Shown here piece by piece: positions 41,149 through 50,592 of a DNA stretch of 64,000 nt. The position numbers were made by a program, and so were the translations under genes. The stretch comes from JBOGNO01 sp050747245. Lineage in GTDB: Bacteria > Acidobacteriota > Terriglobia > Acidiferrales > UBA7541. Location: contig JBOGNO010000006.1 of NCBI GenBank assembly GCA_050747245.1, forward strand, positions 182,006 through 246,005. The letters run 5' to 3'. Below the pieces are notes generated by a model. It was given only the letters and a program-made list of their open reading frames with translations. It searched no databases and was not told the DNA's origin. Position 1 is the first letter of the stretch, and each line of letters begins with the position of its first letter.

Positions 41149-42531
41149 ATGCTTGCACTCCGCATCTTCGGCGTCCTGGCGATTATCGCAGTGAACGCAT
41201 TTTTTTCCGCCGCGGAATTCTCTCTGGTGGCTGTGCGACTTTCGCGGGTACGCCAACTGCTCGAAGCAGGCGACGCTCGCGCGAAGATCATTGAAGAATT
41301 GTTATCGGACATGGGACGCGTCGTCTCCGGCGTGCAGGTGGGCATTACGCTCACGGCCCTGGCTCTTGGCTATGCAGGGGAATTAACGGTGGCCGCAGCG
41401 CTCGAGCCGGCCATCGGCTGGCTCCCCGGAAGATGGGCCGCGATTGCGGCTCACGGAATCGCGCTCGTCCTGGCATTCGGCCTCCTGACGGTATTTCAGG
41501 TCATTCTCGGCGAGCTCGTCCCAAAATCCATAAGCCTCGCTCGAGCCGAGCGCGTTGCGTTGATAATTGCTCGACCATTTCGCTGGTTTCTGCGCGCCTT
41601 CAGCCCGCTAATCTCATTTCTCGATTCGTTTGCTAGTCGCATGGTTCGCATTCTGGGGGTGACGAAAGTTTCGGCACATACCATGGTGCATTCGCCGGAA
41701 GAATTGCTCATCTTGATCGAGCAGGCGCGCGAGCGTGGATTGCTGCAGTCCGGAGAAGAGAAATTCATTCAGAGCGTGATGGAGCTGGGCCAGGTGCAGG
41801 CTCGCGAAATCATGGTTCCCAAGCCAGACATGCACGTTCTCCCAGTGGACGCCACTTTCGATGAGGCTATGCGCCTCTTTGCGACGACGCAGCGTTCGCG
41901 CATTCCCGTGTATGAGGGCTCGCTCGACCATATTCGCGGCTTCGTGCACATCAAGGATTTCATTTGGGTCTTGCTGGATGGCGCCCGCCGCGTCGAAGAA
42001 AGTCTACCTCCGCCGCCGTTTGAATTGCGCCGGTTTCTGCGCGACATTCTCATTGTTCCGGAGACCAAGCCCGCGAGCGAATTGCTTCTAGAATTCCGCA
42101 CGCGTCACGCAGGAATAGCAATGGTCGTGGACGAATTCGGCAGTATTCTGGGGCTCGTCACGCTCGAAGACATTCTCGAAGAGATGGTTGGCGAAATTCA
42201 TGATGAATTCGACGTCGTCGAGCGTCCGCTGCGGCTTGGCGACGGCGCCCTAGTCTTCGATGCGGCCCTCAAAATTCGCGACCTGGCGACGCAGTACAAG
42301 ATTGTTCTCCCCGAAGATCCGGCCTATGAAACGCTCGGGGGATTCGTGCTCAGCCAACTGGGCTTCATCCCGCGCGGAGGTGAAAGCTTTGAGGCCTGCG
42401 GCTTCCGCTTTACAGTTTTGAGCGTAGAGGGACGCCGAGTGTCGCGTGTCAAAATCCACAAAATTGAAACTGTGTCTGCCGCTGCGGTACCCGAGTCGCA
42501 GCGCGCCACCGAGACAGGCTCGCGAAAATGA
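41149..42531 (+). CDS. CNNM/CorC-type transporter (HlyC/CorC family, CBS domains)
   Basis: About 460 aa from the ATG at 41149; the upstream TTG is less likely. CNNM/DUF21 transmembrane domain (residues 1-190: 'FFSAAEFSLVAVRLSRVRQL', 'GVQVGITLTALALGYAGELT', 'LGELVPKSISLARAERVAL'), a CBS pair (about 205-330: 'VQAREIMVPKPDMHVLPVDA', 'TTQRSRIPVYEG', 'MVVDEFGSILGLVTLEDILE'), and a C-terminal CorC_HlyC/transporter-associated domain ('FVLSQLGFIPRGGESFEACG'). Family members are linked to Mg2+/Co2+ efflux or membrane homeostasis. It overlaps the first permease gene by 4 bp (ATGA). Confidence 0.93.
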   Translation: MLALRIFGVLAIIAVNAFFSAAEFSLVAVRLSRVRQLLEAGDARAKIIEELLSDMGRVVSGVQVGITLTALALGYAGELTVAAALEPAIGWLPGRWAAIAAHGIALVLAFGLLTVFQVILGELVPKSISLARAERVALIIARPFRWFLRAFSPLISFLDSFASRMVRILGVTKVSAHTMVHSPEELLILIEQARERGLLQSGEEKFIQSVMELGQVQAREIMVPKPDMHVLPVDATFDEAMRLFATTQRSRIPVYEGSLDHIRGFVHIKDFIWVLLDGARRVEESLPPPPFELRRFLRDILIVPETKPASELLLEFRTRHAGIAMVVDEFGSILGLVTLEDILEEMVGEIHDEFDVVERPLRLGDGALVFDAALKIRDLATQYKIVLPEDPAYETLGGFVLSQLGFIPRGGESFEACGFRFTVLSVEGRRVSRVKIHKIETVSAAAVPESQRATETGSRK

Positions 42532-43448
42532 CACGCCGGATTCTCCTGCGGTTTGCATTTGCTCTGCCTGCGCTGTGGTTGATTGTCACCATGGTTTTCC
42601 TTCTTGCGCACATTGTGCCAGGGGATCCTGTGCAGCAAATGCTGGGCGAGGGCGCTCGCGGCGAAGACGTGCAACAACTGCGTCACGCCCTGAGCCTCGA
42701 CCTGCCAGTGGGCGCCCAGTACGCGCGCTATTTGACGAAGGTCTTACAAGGGGATTTGGGCGAATCCATCCGTTTCCAACAGCCTGTGGCCAGGGTCATT
42801 TTCGCGCACTATCCAGCCACGCTGGAGCTGGCCATCATTGCTTTGTTGGTATGCGCAGCCATTGGAATTCCGGCGGGAGTGCTGGCAGCCTCACGTCGTG
42901 GCAAAGCCGCCGATCACGCTGTGGGAGTTGTCACGCTGCTCGGTTTGGCCGTTCCAAATTTCGCGCTCGGTCCCCTCTTGATTCTCATTTTCTCCGTATC
43001 ATTTGGGTGGCTTCCTGTTTCGGGGCGGGGAGGAGTCTCGCATCTCATTCTTCCCGCCGTGACACTAGGCGCTGCCCTGGCGGCCATTTTGACGCGCATG
43101 GTGCGCACAAGTGTGCTCGAGGAATTCTCCCGTGACTACATCCGCACGGCGCGCGCGAAAGGTCTTTCGGAATCCACGGTTCTGTTTCGGCATGCCTTGC
43201 GCAACGCCCTAATTCCTATCCTGACGATCCTGGGCCTGCAGTTCGGCACGCTGCTAGCGGGTACGATTGTTACGGAGACGATTTTTTCCTGGCCCGGAAT
43301 TGGACGGCTCGCTGTGCAGGCCATTACATCACGCGATTATCCTTTGTTGCAGGGCTGCATCCTGGTGATTGCTATCTCCTACGTCTTGGTGAACTTGTTG
43401 ACGGATTCGGTTTATGCACTGGTGGACCCGAGGGTACGACTCGAATGA
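42528..43448 (+). CDS. ABC transporter permease, DppB/OppB type
   Basis: A 306-aa inner-membrane permease with six helices. The BPD_transp_1 domain runs from about residue 95. Motifs: 'VFLLAHIVPGDPVQQMLGEG' N-terminal OppB region, 'DLGESIRFQQPVARVIFAHY', and the EAA loop 'YIRTARAKGLSESTVLFRHA' followed by 'LRNALIPILTILG'. It takes up oligopeptides, nickel or glycosides with OppC, a binding protein and ATPases. None of the last three is in the window; the next gene is the partner permease (4-bp overlap). Confidence 0.93.
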   Translation: MTRRILLRFAFALPALWLIVTMVFLLAHIVPGDPVQQMLGEGARGEDVQQLRHALSLDLPVGAQYARYLTKVLQGDLGESIRFQQPVARVIFAHYPATLELAIIALLVCAAIGIPAGVLAASRRGKAADHAVGVVTLLGLAVPNFALGPLLILIFSVSFGWLPVSGRGGVSHLILPAVTLGAALAAILTRMVRTSVLEEFSRDYIRTARAKGLSESTVLFRHALRNALIPILTILGLQFGTLLAGTIVTETIFSWPGIGRLAVQAITSRDYPLLQGCILVIAISYVLVNLLTDSVYALVDPRVRLE

Positions 43449-44305
43449 AAGCGCTCGGTCAATTTCTCCGCACAAGTTTGCTCGGACGAATTGGATTCGT
43501 AATCTCCCTGATTCTGATTCTTCTTGCGATCGCCGCACCCTGGATCGCTCCCTTCACCCCGGGCGTGCAGGATCTCCCGGCTCGACTGGCCGGGCCCTCG
43601 TCTTCCCACTGGTTCGGGACAGACGAACTGGGCCGCGACGTTCTTTCCCGCACACTTTTCGGCGCGCGCGTCTCGATGACGGTTAGCTTTTCCGTTGTGT
43701 TCGGCGCAGGGACGCTCGGCCTTATCGTGGGAGCGGTCGCGGGCTACCTGGGAGGTTGGTTCGACCGCTTGGTGAACATTGTCCTTATCAACGCTTTTCT
43801 TTCGTTTCCTGGAATCCTTCTGGCTATCGCGTTCGCCGCTTTCCTCGGTCCCGGCGTCGGCAAGGTCGTGCTCGCGCTGACCATTACTGGCTGGGCAGGA
43901 TACGCGCGCCTGGCACGAGCGCAGGTTCTGCAGGTAAAAGAGATGGACTATGTCGCCGCAGCGCGGTCTCTTGGAGCGTCGAGTGTCCGAATTCTCGCGC
44001 GTCACATTTTGCCCAACGCCCTCCAGCCGTTGCTCGTTCAGGCTACCATTTCCATTGCGGGAGCCATCCTGGCGGAATCCACGCTGAGTTTTCTCGGTCT
44101 GGGCGTGCTCGCGCCTATGCCGAGCTGGGGAGCCATGCTCAACGATGCGCGCAGCCATCTCTTCGATGCGCCGCACATGGTCGTCTTTCCAGCCCTGGCG
44201 GTGATGGCCGCAGTCTTAGCTTTCAATTTATTGGGGGATGCTCTGCGCGATTGGATGGACCCACGCACTCGATCTTTGCTGGTGTTAACCGATCTCTCGC
44301 GCTGA
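43445..44305 (+). CDS. ABC transporter permease, DppC/OppC type
   Basis: A 286-aa partner permease. It has an N-terminal OppC_N region ('PWIAPFTPGVQDLPARLAGP'), 'WFGTDELGRDVLSRTLFGAR', and the EAA loop 'YVAAARSLGASSVRILARHI' then 'LPNALQPLLVQATI'. Six helices. It is the last gene of the unit cnnm-oppB-oppC and converges on the next gene at a 3-bp gap. The missing solute-binding protein and two ATPases (DppA/D/F) must be encoded elsewhere or have been lost. Confidence 0.93.
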   Translation: MKALGQFLRTSLLGRIGFVISLILILLAIAAPWIAPFTPGVQDLPARLAGPSSSHWFGTDELGRDVLSRTLFGARVSMTVSFSVVFGAGTLGLIVGAVAGYLGGWFDRLVNIVLINAFLSFPGILLAIAFAAFLGPGVGKVVLALTITGWAGYARLARAQVLQVKEMDYVAAARSLGASSVRILARHILPNALQPLLVQATISIAGAILAESTLSFLGLGVLAPMPSWGAMLNDARSHLFDAPHMVVFPALAVMAAVLAFNLLGDALRDWMDPRTRSLLVLTDLSR

Positions 44306-44308
44306 GGA

Positions 44309-45172
44309 TCAGCCGAGTTCGAGAGTGACCTCACTGCCGCGTTGCGCCCCCAGCGTTCGTGCGGCATTTCCGCGATTGATAGAAATCTCCAAGTATCCGC
44401 TCGAACCGATGACGCCGACGACTTCGCCGGGCCCGCCTTCGCCGAATGTGGCCACCATGCGGGTTACTTCGCCCGAGCCAGTTCGAATCTTGAATTTTGC
44501 GTCCGTCTCCGCGATTTGCGGCGCGTCCGCGGGACTGAGATTTGTCAGCAAATTGCCGAAATTGTCCACGCGCAGAATGATCCCCTTCAGTTGATTTCCT
44601 TCGGGTTTGGGCTTGGGTAATGCGAAGCGCACGACGTCCTGAACTTGCTCGCCAAAAGGCTCGCACTGACCAGTCTTGGTCAGCCATGCAGCCACGGGTG
44701 CGAAAACGTCTCGGCCGTGAAATGTCCTGCTCAGTGGCTGAAGGAAATAATGTTCAGACGTAATGTGCCAGGCAGAGAACCCAGGGTCAATGTCGTAGAC
44801 AACCGAAAGAACGCCATTGTCCGGTGCGACGAAGTAATGATTGTCACTGCTCACGACAATTGGCCGCCGCGGCGTACCGACTCCAGGATCCACGACGACC
44901 ACGTGAATTGTTCGGGGCGGAAAGTAGCGGTACGACAGACCAATGGCCAGTGCTCCGTCAAGAATGTCGTACGGACGCACACCATGCGTGATATCCACGA
45001 CCTCTGCGTCGGGATTGATGTTCAAGATCACGCCCCTCATCGTGCCGGCGAGGTGGTCCTGCGTACCGTAGTCTGTAGTGAGGGTGATGATCGGTCGGGC
45101 CAAGAGAACTGCTCCAAGCGCGTCGAACCATATGGGGAAATGCGCTTCCCCTAATGACGCTAGCGGAGGCAC
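44309..45172 (-). CDS. SAM hydroxide adenosyltransferase (DUF62 / fluorinase-like)
   Basis: A 287-aa member of the family that hydrolyses S-adenosylmethionine to adenosine and methionine (related to fluorinase/chlorinase). Motifs: 'ITLTTDYGTQDHLAGTMRGV', 'VDITHGVRPYDILDGALAIG', 'VHVVVVDPGVGTPRRPIVV'-like 'IHVVVVDPGVGTPRRPI', 'HGRDVFAPVAAWL', and 'ILRVDNFGNLLTNLSPADAP'. The core begins near residue 27, so the true start may be the TTG around 45097 rather than 45172; no strong RBS separates them. It is convergent with oppC. Confidence 0.88.
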   Translation of the reverse strand: MPPLASLGEAHFPIWFDALGAVLLARPIITLTTDYGTQDHLAGTMRGVILNINPDAEVVDITHGVRPYDILDGALAIGLSYRYFPPRTIHVVVVDPGVGTPRRPIVVSSDNHYFVAPDNGVLSVVYDIDPGFSAWHITSEHYFLQPLSRTFHGRDVFAPVAAWLTKTGQCEPFGEQVQDVVRFALPKPKPEGNQLKGIILRVDNFGNLLTNLSPADAPQIAETDAKFKIRTGSGEVTRMVATFGEGGPGEVVGVIGSSGYLEISINRGNAARTLGAQRGSEVTLELG

Positions 45173-45200
45173 TCGGATGTGTCAAGGAATCGTGCTGGAT

Positions 45201-47480
45201 CTATTGCTTTTGCGCCACGGCCTTCTCGAGCTCCTGCGCGGCAACTTCGATGCACGCCGCTTCATCCTGGAGCACGACAGCCACTATCGCGATTCCTTTT
45301 TCCGCTTCCGGCCAATTCTTCTGCTCAATCATCTCGCGCACGGCGGGGAGCGTCTTCACTCCATATCCCGTGTAAGCGCCGGGCGCAAAAATCTCGTGCT
45401 GAAACCATGGCCGGCCGGGAAGCCCTGCCTGGTAGAGATAGGCGTGCTCTGCCAGCATAAGTTTTTGATTGAGTGCGGAAAGCGACGCGTGGCCGAGCGC
45501 CTCGCCTCCGTTGGCGGTCGCAAGAGTCAGCGCCTGCGCATAGTCCTTGGCGCTTTTATCGAGAGCAGCCGCACCCACATCAAGCGGAGCGAAATTGAGT
45601 GCGGGTGGAATCTCTTCAGCTGAAGGAGGAACGTACATCTTGTTAGGATCCGAAGTGGCTGTAAACACTCCTTCGTCGATTTCGCGATTCCTCTCTTTTG
45701 CAGAATCTTGTTCCGCTTGTAAGAGATCCTTCACTTCCTTGACGTATCTTCCAATTGCTTCGGCAGCACTTGTGAATTGAAACGGAAGCAGGTCGGCATC
45801 GGCCAGTCGCATAACCGCGGTTCCTACCGTCTGCGAGAGCGCCCGACCATATACGAATTGGGGATCCCCAAAATGTGAATACCAATAGAAATCATCATAG
45901 ATTGAATGATAGACGCCGCCGCCGGATTCTCCACCAAATCCGAGATCCAAAGTAGCAATTCCCGCATGATCGAGAAATGGCGCATAGTCGGAACCCGATC
46001 CTAGCGCGCCGATTCGAATATCCGCATGCGAGCGAATGTCGTTTCGATCGTGTTCGCTCTGGGCGCGTTCAATGTGCCGCAGAAAAGCACGACGCCAGAC
46101 GGAGATGTTTTTCTCGGGGTCCGTGATGTCGCGTGCCACGTCATTGATAAAATGCTCGAGCGACGGCGAGCCGCCAGCGGACAAGAAACCGCGAGAATTG
46201 GAATCGGAATTGATATAGACGGCGGCGTGCTCATGCAATTCCTCCGCATGCTCCTCGACCCACTCTGTCGAACCCAGTAGTCCAGGTTCTTCCCCATCCC
46301 ACGCGCAGTAAATAATCGTCCGTTTCGGCCTCCAGCCTTCCTTTACGAGCTCGCCTAAAGAGCGCGCCTCTTCTAACAGCGCTGATTGCCCGGAAACTGG
46401 ATCATCCGAGCCGTTTACCCAGGCATCGTGATGATTTCCGCGGATGATCCACTCTCCCGCATCCGTCGTGCCCGGAATCTTTGCAATCACGTCGTAGATG
46501 GTCTTCAAATCCCAGTTCGATTCCATTTTCAAGTGAACTTGCGCCGGGCCTGGTCCGACGTGATAGGTGATAGGAAGCGCGCCTCGCCATTTCGCGGGCG
46601 CGACAGGCCCTTTGAGTGCGGAAAGGAAAGGCAAGGCGTCGCCATATCCGATGGGGAGCACAGGAATCTTTTGAATTGTGATAGCGTCTTTCAGCGCGAG
46701 CCGCTTCGCGCTCTTCGTTGCGCCCACTCCCGGGGTAAGAGGATCACCAGGGTACTGCGTGTCCATTACGCTTCCGCGTTGCACTCCCTGCTTCGGACGA
46801 AAGGCGCCGTCCGGAAAGACGTCACCTTGGGTGTAGCCGTCGTCGGCCGGATCGGAATAGATGATGCACCCGATAGCACCATGTTCGCCTGCGACCTTGG
46901 GTTTGATCCCTCTCCATGCAGCCCCGTATCGCGCGATTACTATCGCGCCCTTCACGGAGATTCCCATGCGATCGAGTTGTTCATAATCGTCGGGCACCCC
47001 GTAATTGACGTACACGAGCGGTGCTGTAACATCACCGTCGGCGGAGTAAGCGTTGTAGGTAGGCAGTTGCTGATCCGACTGGCTTGAAGTGGGATCTCCG
47101 GGCACCGCCGTTTCCGCCAAGCTCGCCGTGAATTGCACAGGCGCTATCAGTTCGAGTGCGCGCGCCTTCGGCGTGGGATAGAGCACATCGAATGTCTCGA
47201 TGTGGGCGTCCCATCCCCACGATTGAAATTTCCCGAGAATCCATTCGGCATTGTCCTTGTCGTAGGCCGTGCCCACATTGTGCGGATACGCGCTGAGGCG
47301 TTGGTTGTAACTGCGTATGTTTTCGGGGGAGGGAAGCGCCCGGAACTTCGTTTCCCATTCGCGCTCCATCTTTGCGGAACTATCTGTGAATCCATCCAGT
47401 GTATCTCCATCAGGCACGGAAGCGGCAGAGATCAGCCACATAGGGAAAAGCAATCCAGCTATAAGTGCGGCTCGTTTCAT
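45201..47480 (-). CDS. M28 family metallopeptidase, glutamate carboxypeptidase II-like
   Basis: 759 aa from the ATG at 47480 (RBS GGGGAG), with an N-terminal signal peptide ('MKRAALIAGLLFPMWLIS'). Domains: a protease-associated domain (about 120-300: 'GAIVIARYGAAWRGIKPKVA'), the M28 catalytic domain with two-zinc ligands in 'GNHHDAWVNGSDDPVSGQSA' and 'IIYCAWDGEEPGLLGSTEWV', and a TFR-dimerisation-like helical C-terminus. This matches plant/animal GCPII and bacterial homologues, a secreted aminopeptidase or dipeptidase. Substrate uncertain. It ends 29 bp from the convergence-side SAM enzyme start region. Confidence 0.9.
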   Translation of the reverse strand: MKRAALIAGLLFPMWLISAASVPDGDTLDGFTDSSAKMEREWETKFRALPSPENIRSYNQRLSAYPHNVGTAYDKDNAEWILGKFQSWGWDAHIETFDVLYPTPKARALELIAPVQFTASLAETAVPGDPTSSQSDQQLPTYNAYSADGDVTAPLVYVNYGVPDDYEQLDRMGISVKGAIVIARYGAAWRGIKPKVAGEHGAIGCIIYSDPADDGYTQGDVFPDGAFRPKQGVQRGSVMDTQYPGDPLTPGVGATKSAKRLALKDAITIQKIPVLPIGYGDALPFLSALKGPVAPAKWRGALPITYHVGPGPAQVHLKMESNWDLKTIYDVIAKIPGTTDAGEWIIRGNHHDAWVNGSDDPVSGQSALLEEARSLGELVKEGWRPKRTIIYCAWDGEEPGLLGSTEWVEEHAEELHEHAAVYINSDSNSRGFLSAGGSPSLEHFINDVARDITDPEKNISVWRRAFLRHIERAQSEHDRNDIRSHADIRIGALGSGSDYAPFLDHAGIATLDLGFGGESGGGVYHSIYDDFYWYSHFGDPQFVYGRALSQTVGTAVMRLADADLLPFQFTSAAEAIGRYVKEVKDLLQAEQDSAKERNREIDEGVFTATSDPNKMYVPPSAEEIPPALNFAPLDVGAAALDKSAKDYAQALTLATANGGEALGHASLSALNQKLMLAEHAYLYQAGLPGRPWFQHEIFAPGAYTGYGVKTLPAVREMIEQKNWPEAEKGIAIVAVVLQDEAACIEVAAQELEKAVAQKQ

Positions 47481-47670
47481 TTTTCTCCCCCTGATGGAGA
47501 TTGAGTCAAAATAACTCGCAAACCCGGAAGCCAGATTCTCCACGCCAGGGCGTTTTGCGTCAAATATCTCTTCGGTGGATGATTTCTTGACCACTCTGGA
47601 CGCGCCGGATATCCTGAAGCAGGCAGACGCGCGCGAAGGAAATTGCGTTGCGTCTCCCCGTCCGACGACA

Positions 47671-48855
47671 ATGAAGCGAATTTATCTGGACCATAACGCG
47701 ACTACTCCCGTGGACCCAGAAGTTCTGGAAGCCATGCTGCCGTGGTTTTCTGAGCGATTTGGCAATGCCAGCTCGATCCATTCCGCGGGGCAGGAGGCTC
47801 GTTCTGCAGTCGAACGGGCGCGTGCGTCCGTTGCTGAGCTTCTGAACGCGCGTCCGGCGGAAATTGTTTTCACCAGTGGTGGGACGGAAGCTGACAACCT
47901 TGCGATTTTGGGGATCATCGCGGCGGAGCGCTCGGTTCGAAAGCACATCATCACTTCCCAGATCGAGCATCATGCCGTCCTGAACGCTTTTCAGAAACTC
48001 GAAGCTGAGGGCGTGGACGTCACGTATCTGCCCGTAGATTCCGAGGGCAAGGTGGACCCGGGCGATCTCCGCTGTGCCCTCCGCCCGGAGACAATCCTGA
48101 TCAGCATCATGCACGCGAATAACGAGCTGGGAACCATCGAACCCATCGAGGAAATCGGCGGAATCGCAGCGGACGCGGATGTCTGGTTTCACACGGACGC
48201 AGTCCAGTCTGCAGGAAAAATTCCAATTGACGTGAATCTATTGGGTGCGGACCTGCTCTCGATTTCGGCCCACAAAATCTATGGCCCTAAGGGCGTGGGC
48301 GCCCTTTACGTTCGTGCCGGCGTCCCCCTCGAGCCGATTCTTTTCGGCGGTCACCATGAACGCGATCGCCGTCCGGGGACGGAAAACGTGGCTGGAATTG
48401 TGGGGCTGGGAAAAGCTGCGGCCATGGCGAAGCAAAATCAGACAACGGATGCTGCGTGCATATCTCGCTTGCGAGACCGGCTCGAACAAGGATTGCTAGA
48501 AGCGATCCCTCTAACGCGCGTCAATGGTAGTCGGAGCTCGCGCGTCCCCAATACTGCAAACCTGTCATTTTCGTCCGCGGAGGGCGAAGCACTTGTCGTA
48601 GCCCTCGATCTGAGGGGCATCGCATGTTCGACAGGTGCTGCATGCTCATCTGGTGCCATCGAACCTTCGCACGTGCTCACCGCCATCGGACTTTCCCCCG
48701 CCGATGCGCGAACGAGCCTGCGTTTTAGCATGGGACGCCACACCACGGAACAGGAAATTGACTATGCGCTCGAAGTGATCCCTGGCGTTGTGGAGCATCT
48801 CCGCTCCCTGTCGCCTTCGTGGCAACCGACAGCATCGGCTCGGAGTGTCTCCTAG
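47671..48855 (+). CDS. iscS: Cysteine desulfurase (IscS/NifS type)
   Basis: 394 aa from the ATG at 47671; a start at 47575 would add a non-conserved leader. A PLP enzyme that removes sulfur from cysteine. Motifs: 'YLDHNATTPVDPEVLEAMLP', 'TSGGTEADNLAILG', 'ISIMHANNELGTIEPIEEIG', Schiff-base Lys in 'ISAHKIYGPKGVGALY', persulfide Cys loop 'IACSTGAACSSGAIEPSHVL'. Ends with a nearly IscS-like C-terminus. It is immediately followed by mnmA (gap of 1 bp), so it likely feeds tRNA thiolation; IscU is not nearby. Confidence 0.95.
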   Translation: MKRIYLDHNATTPVDPEVLEAMLPWFSERFGNASSIHSAGQEARSAVERARASVAELLNARPAEIVFTSGGTEADNLAILGIIAAERSVRKHIITSQIEHHAVLNAFQKLEAEGVDVTYLPVDSEGKVDPGDLRCALRPETILISIMHANNELGTIEPIEEIGGIAADADVWFHTDAVQSAGKIPIDVNLLGADLLSISAHKIYGPKGVGALYVRAGVPLEPILFGGHHERDRRPGTENVAGIVGLGKAAAMAKQNQTTDAACISRLRDRLEQGLLEAIPLTRVNGSRSSRVPNTANLSFSSAEGEALVVALDLRGIACSTGAACSSGAIEPSHVLTAIGLSPADARTSLRFSMGRHTTEQEIDYALEVIPGVVEHLRSLSPSWQPTASARSVS

Positions 48856-48856
48856 C

Positions 48857-50014
48857 ATGAGCGCGATCGAACAAATTGATTTGGAAACTCGACGCGCTTC
48901 GCTGGCTTTGCCGGAAGGAACGACTGCGGTGGCCATGAGTGGTGGGGTGGATAGTTCCGCCGTCGCGGCTCTGCTCGCAACGCGCGGTCAGTCCGTGATC
49001 GGCCTTACCATGCAGCTTTGGAATCAGCGGCGGCTGCCTGGGATGCAAGCGCAAGGACGTGTGCAGCATCGTTGCTGTTCCCTGGACGACGTTTATGACG
49101 CGCGCCGGGTTGCTGAGCATCTGAGCATTCCGTTCTATGTCGTGAATTTTGAGCGCGCTTTCGAAGAAACTGTGATTCGACCCTTCGTTGCTGATTATCT
49201 CGCTGCTCGAACGCCGATCCCATGCACGCTCTGCAATAATCATGTGAAATTCGACGAGCTGATCCGGTTTGCGCGCCAGATTGGCGCTGAGCGCATCGCT
49301 ACTGGCCACTACGCCCGAGTACGTCACAACTCCACAAGCGGCCGCTACGAACTTTCTCGCGCCGCGGATGACGCCAAGGACCAAACCTATTTCTTGTTCG
49401 GGCTGACTCAGGAGCAGCTCTCGCGAACTGAATTCCCACTGGGCGCCATGAAGAAAGCCGATGCCCGCGAGATCGCCAGGCAGGCACGGCTTCCCGTGGC
49501 TGACAAACCTGAAAGCCAGGAGATCTGTTTCGTTCCCTCGGGCGACTATGTTCATTTCATCGAAGACTATCTGGGAGAGCAGGGAAGCGTGCTCGCTTCC
49601 GATTCCGGAGAGATTGTGGACATAGAAGGACAGGTGCTGGGGCCCCACGACGGTCTCCATCACTTCACTATCGGCCAGCGAAAGGGCCTTGGCTTCGCCG
49701 CCGGCCGTCCGCTCTATGTCGTGGCTATCGATCGCGCTGCCAACCGCGTCATCGTTGGAGACGACGCCGCACTTCGCAGCGATCGCGCACTTTTGCGCGG
49801 CGTCAATTGGGTTTCTATCGCTCGCCCGCAAGGTCCGGTCATGGCCATGGTGAAAATCCGCCATCGCCATGAGCCCGCCGAGGCAGAAATCATTCCAGTT
49901 GGCCCGGATTCTGCGGAAATTCGCTTCTGCGTTCCCCAGCGCGCTATCACTCCCGGACAGGCCGCCGTTTTTTATTCGAGTGATCTGGTTCTTGGCGGTG
50001 GCTGGATCTCTTAG
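48857..50014 (+). CDS. mnmA: tRNA-specific 2-thiouridylase MnmA
   Basis: About 385 aa from the ATG at 48857. An ATP pyrophosphatase that thiolates U34 of Lys, Glu and Gln tRNAs. Motifs: PP-loop 'VAMSGGVDSSAVAALLA', catalytic Cys in 'TPIPCTLCNNHVKFDELI', 'ATGHYARV', the second Cys in 'ESQEICFVPSGDYVHFIEDY', 'GQRKGLGFA' near residue 280, and a C-terminal beta barrel. Full length. Its pairing with a cysteine desulfurase provides the sulfur donor. Confidence 0.96.
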   Translation: MSAIEQIDLETRRASLALPEGTTAVAMSGGVDSSAVAALLATRGQSVIGLTMQLWNQRRLPGMQAQGRVQHRCCSLDDVYDARRVAEHLSIPFYVVNFERAFEETVIRPFVADYLAARTPIPCTLCNNHVKFDELIRFARQIGAERIATGHYARVRHNSTSGRYELSRAADDAKDQTYFLFGLTQEQLSRTEFPLGAMKKADAREIARQARLPVADKPESQEICFVPSGDYVHFIEDYLGEQGSVLASDSGEIVDIEGQVLGPHDGLHHFTIGQRKGLGFAAGRPLYVVAIDRAANRVIVGDDAALRSDRALLRGVNWVSIARPQGPVMAMVKIRHRHEPAEAEIIPVGPDSAEIRFCVPQRAITPGQAAVFYSSDLVLGGGWIS

Positions 50015-50067
50015 GGTTCGAGAGATGCTGCTCCCGGAGCTGATTCCGCAAGCATTCATCCGCAGAG

Positions 50068-50574
50068 TTAAATGAAGAGCTCTTCGTCTTGCGGTGCGGG
50101 AGAGGAATCTGCCGGGCGGCGCTGCCCGCGAATGAAATCGATTCCGGTGCGGATGGCCTTCAATACCGCAGAGACCTGCTGGACAGGGCCGAGAAGCGTC
50201 TTTCGCACGCGCGATCCCGCATCTTCCAGAACTTCGAGCGTTCCCGTAACGATATGGTCAGCTCGTACCACCTGGAGCCGCAGGCGCTCCACGGTTTCCG
50301 TGAAGACGCGGTCTACTTTCTGAGCCTGGTTGCGCGCGATGCGCACAATCTCTGCCGAGTCGCCCATGATGCTTTCAATGCGCGACTGCGAATCTTCCAG
50401 GATGCGGTTGGCGCGCACTAGAATGGGGCCGAGTTTGGAATTCAAGTCCTCGGAGATGCGCTCCACCTTCTGGCTCAGCGTGCGGAATTGCATGTACATG
50501 GCGAGAAGAATCACCATCTGAAGCACGATGGCGAGCGACGCCACGATTACAAAAGCTTCCATCCAGCCTTGCAT
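50068..50574 (-). CDS. DUF948-like membrane-anchored coiled-coil protein
   Basis: A 168-aa protein with an N-terminal helix (about residues 5-30, 'EAFVIVASLAIVLQMVILLA'), followed by a long amphipathic coiled coil ('LSQKVERISEDLNSKLGPIL', 'VERLRLQVVRADHIVTGTLE') and a Pro/Ser/Glu-rich tail. The layout resembles DUF948 proteins of unknown function. It is downstream of the YtxH-like gene in a small minus-strand unit and converges on mnmA. Confidence 0.75.
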   Translation of the reverse strand: MQGWMEAFVIVASLAIVLQMVILLAMYMQFRTLSQKVERISEDLNSKLGPILVRANRILEDSQSRIESIMGDSAEIVRIARNQAQKVDRVFTETVERLRLQVVRADHIVTGTLEVLEDAGSRVRKTLLGPVQQVSAVLKAIRTGIDFIRGQRRPADSSPAPQDEELFI

Positions 50575-50592
50575 GCAGCAGCCTCACCGGCC

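Noticed and set aside
42446..43135. A 229-codon out-of-frame plus-strand ORF over oppB
   Set aside because: It lies in a different frame from a clear permease and has no known motif.
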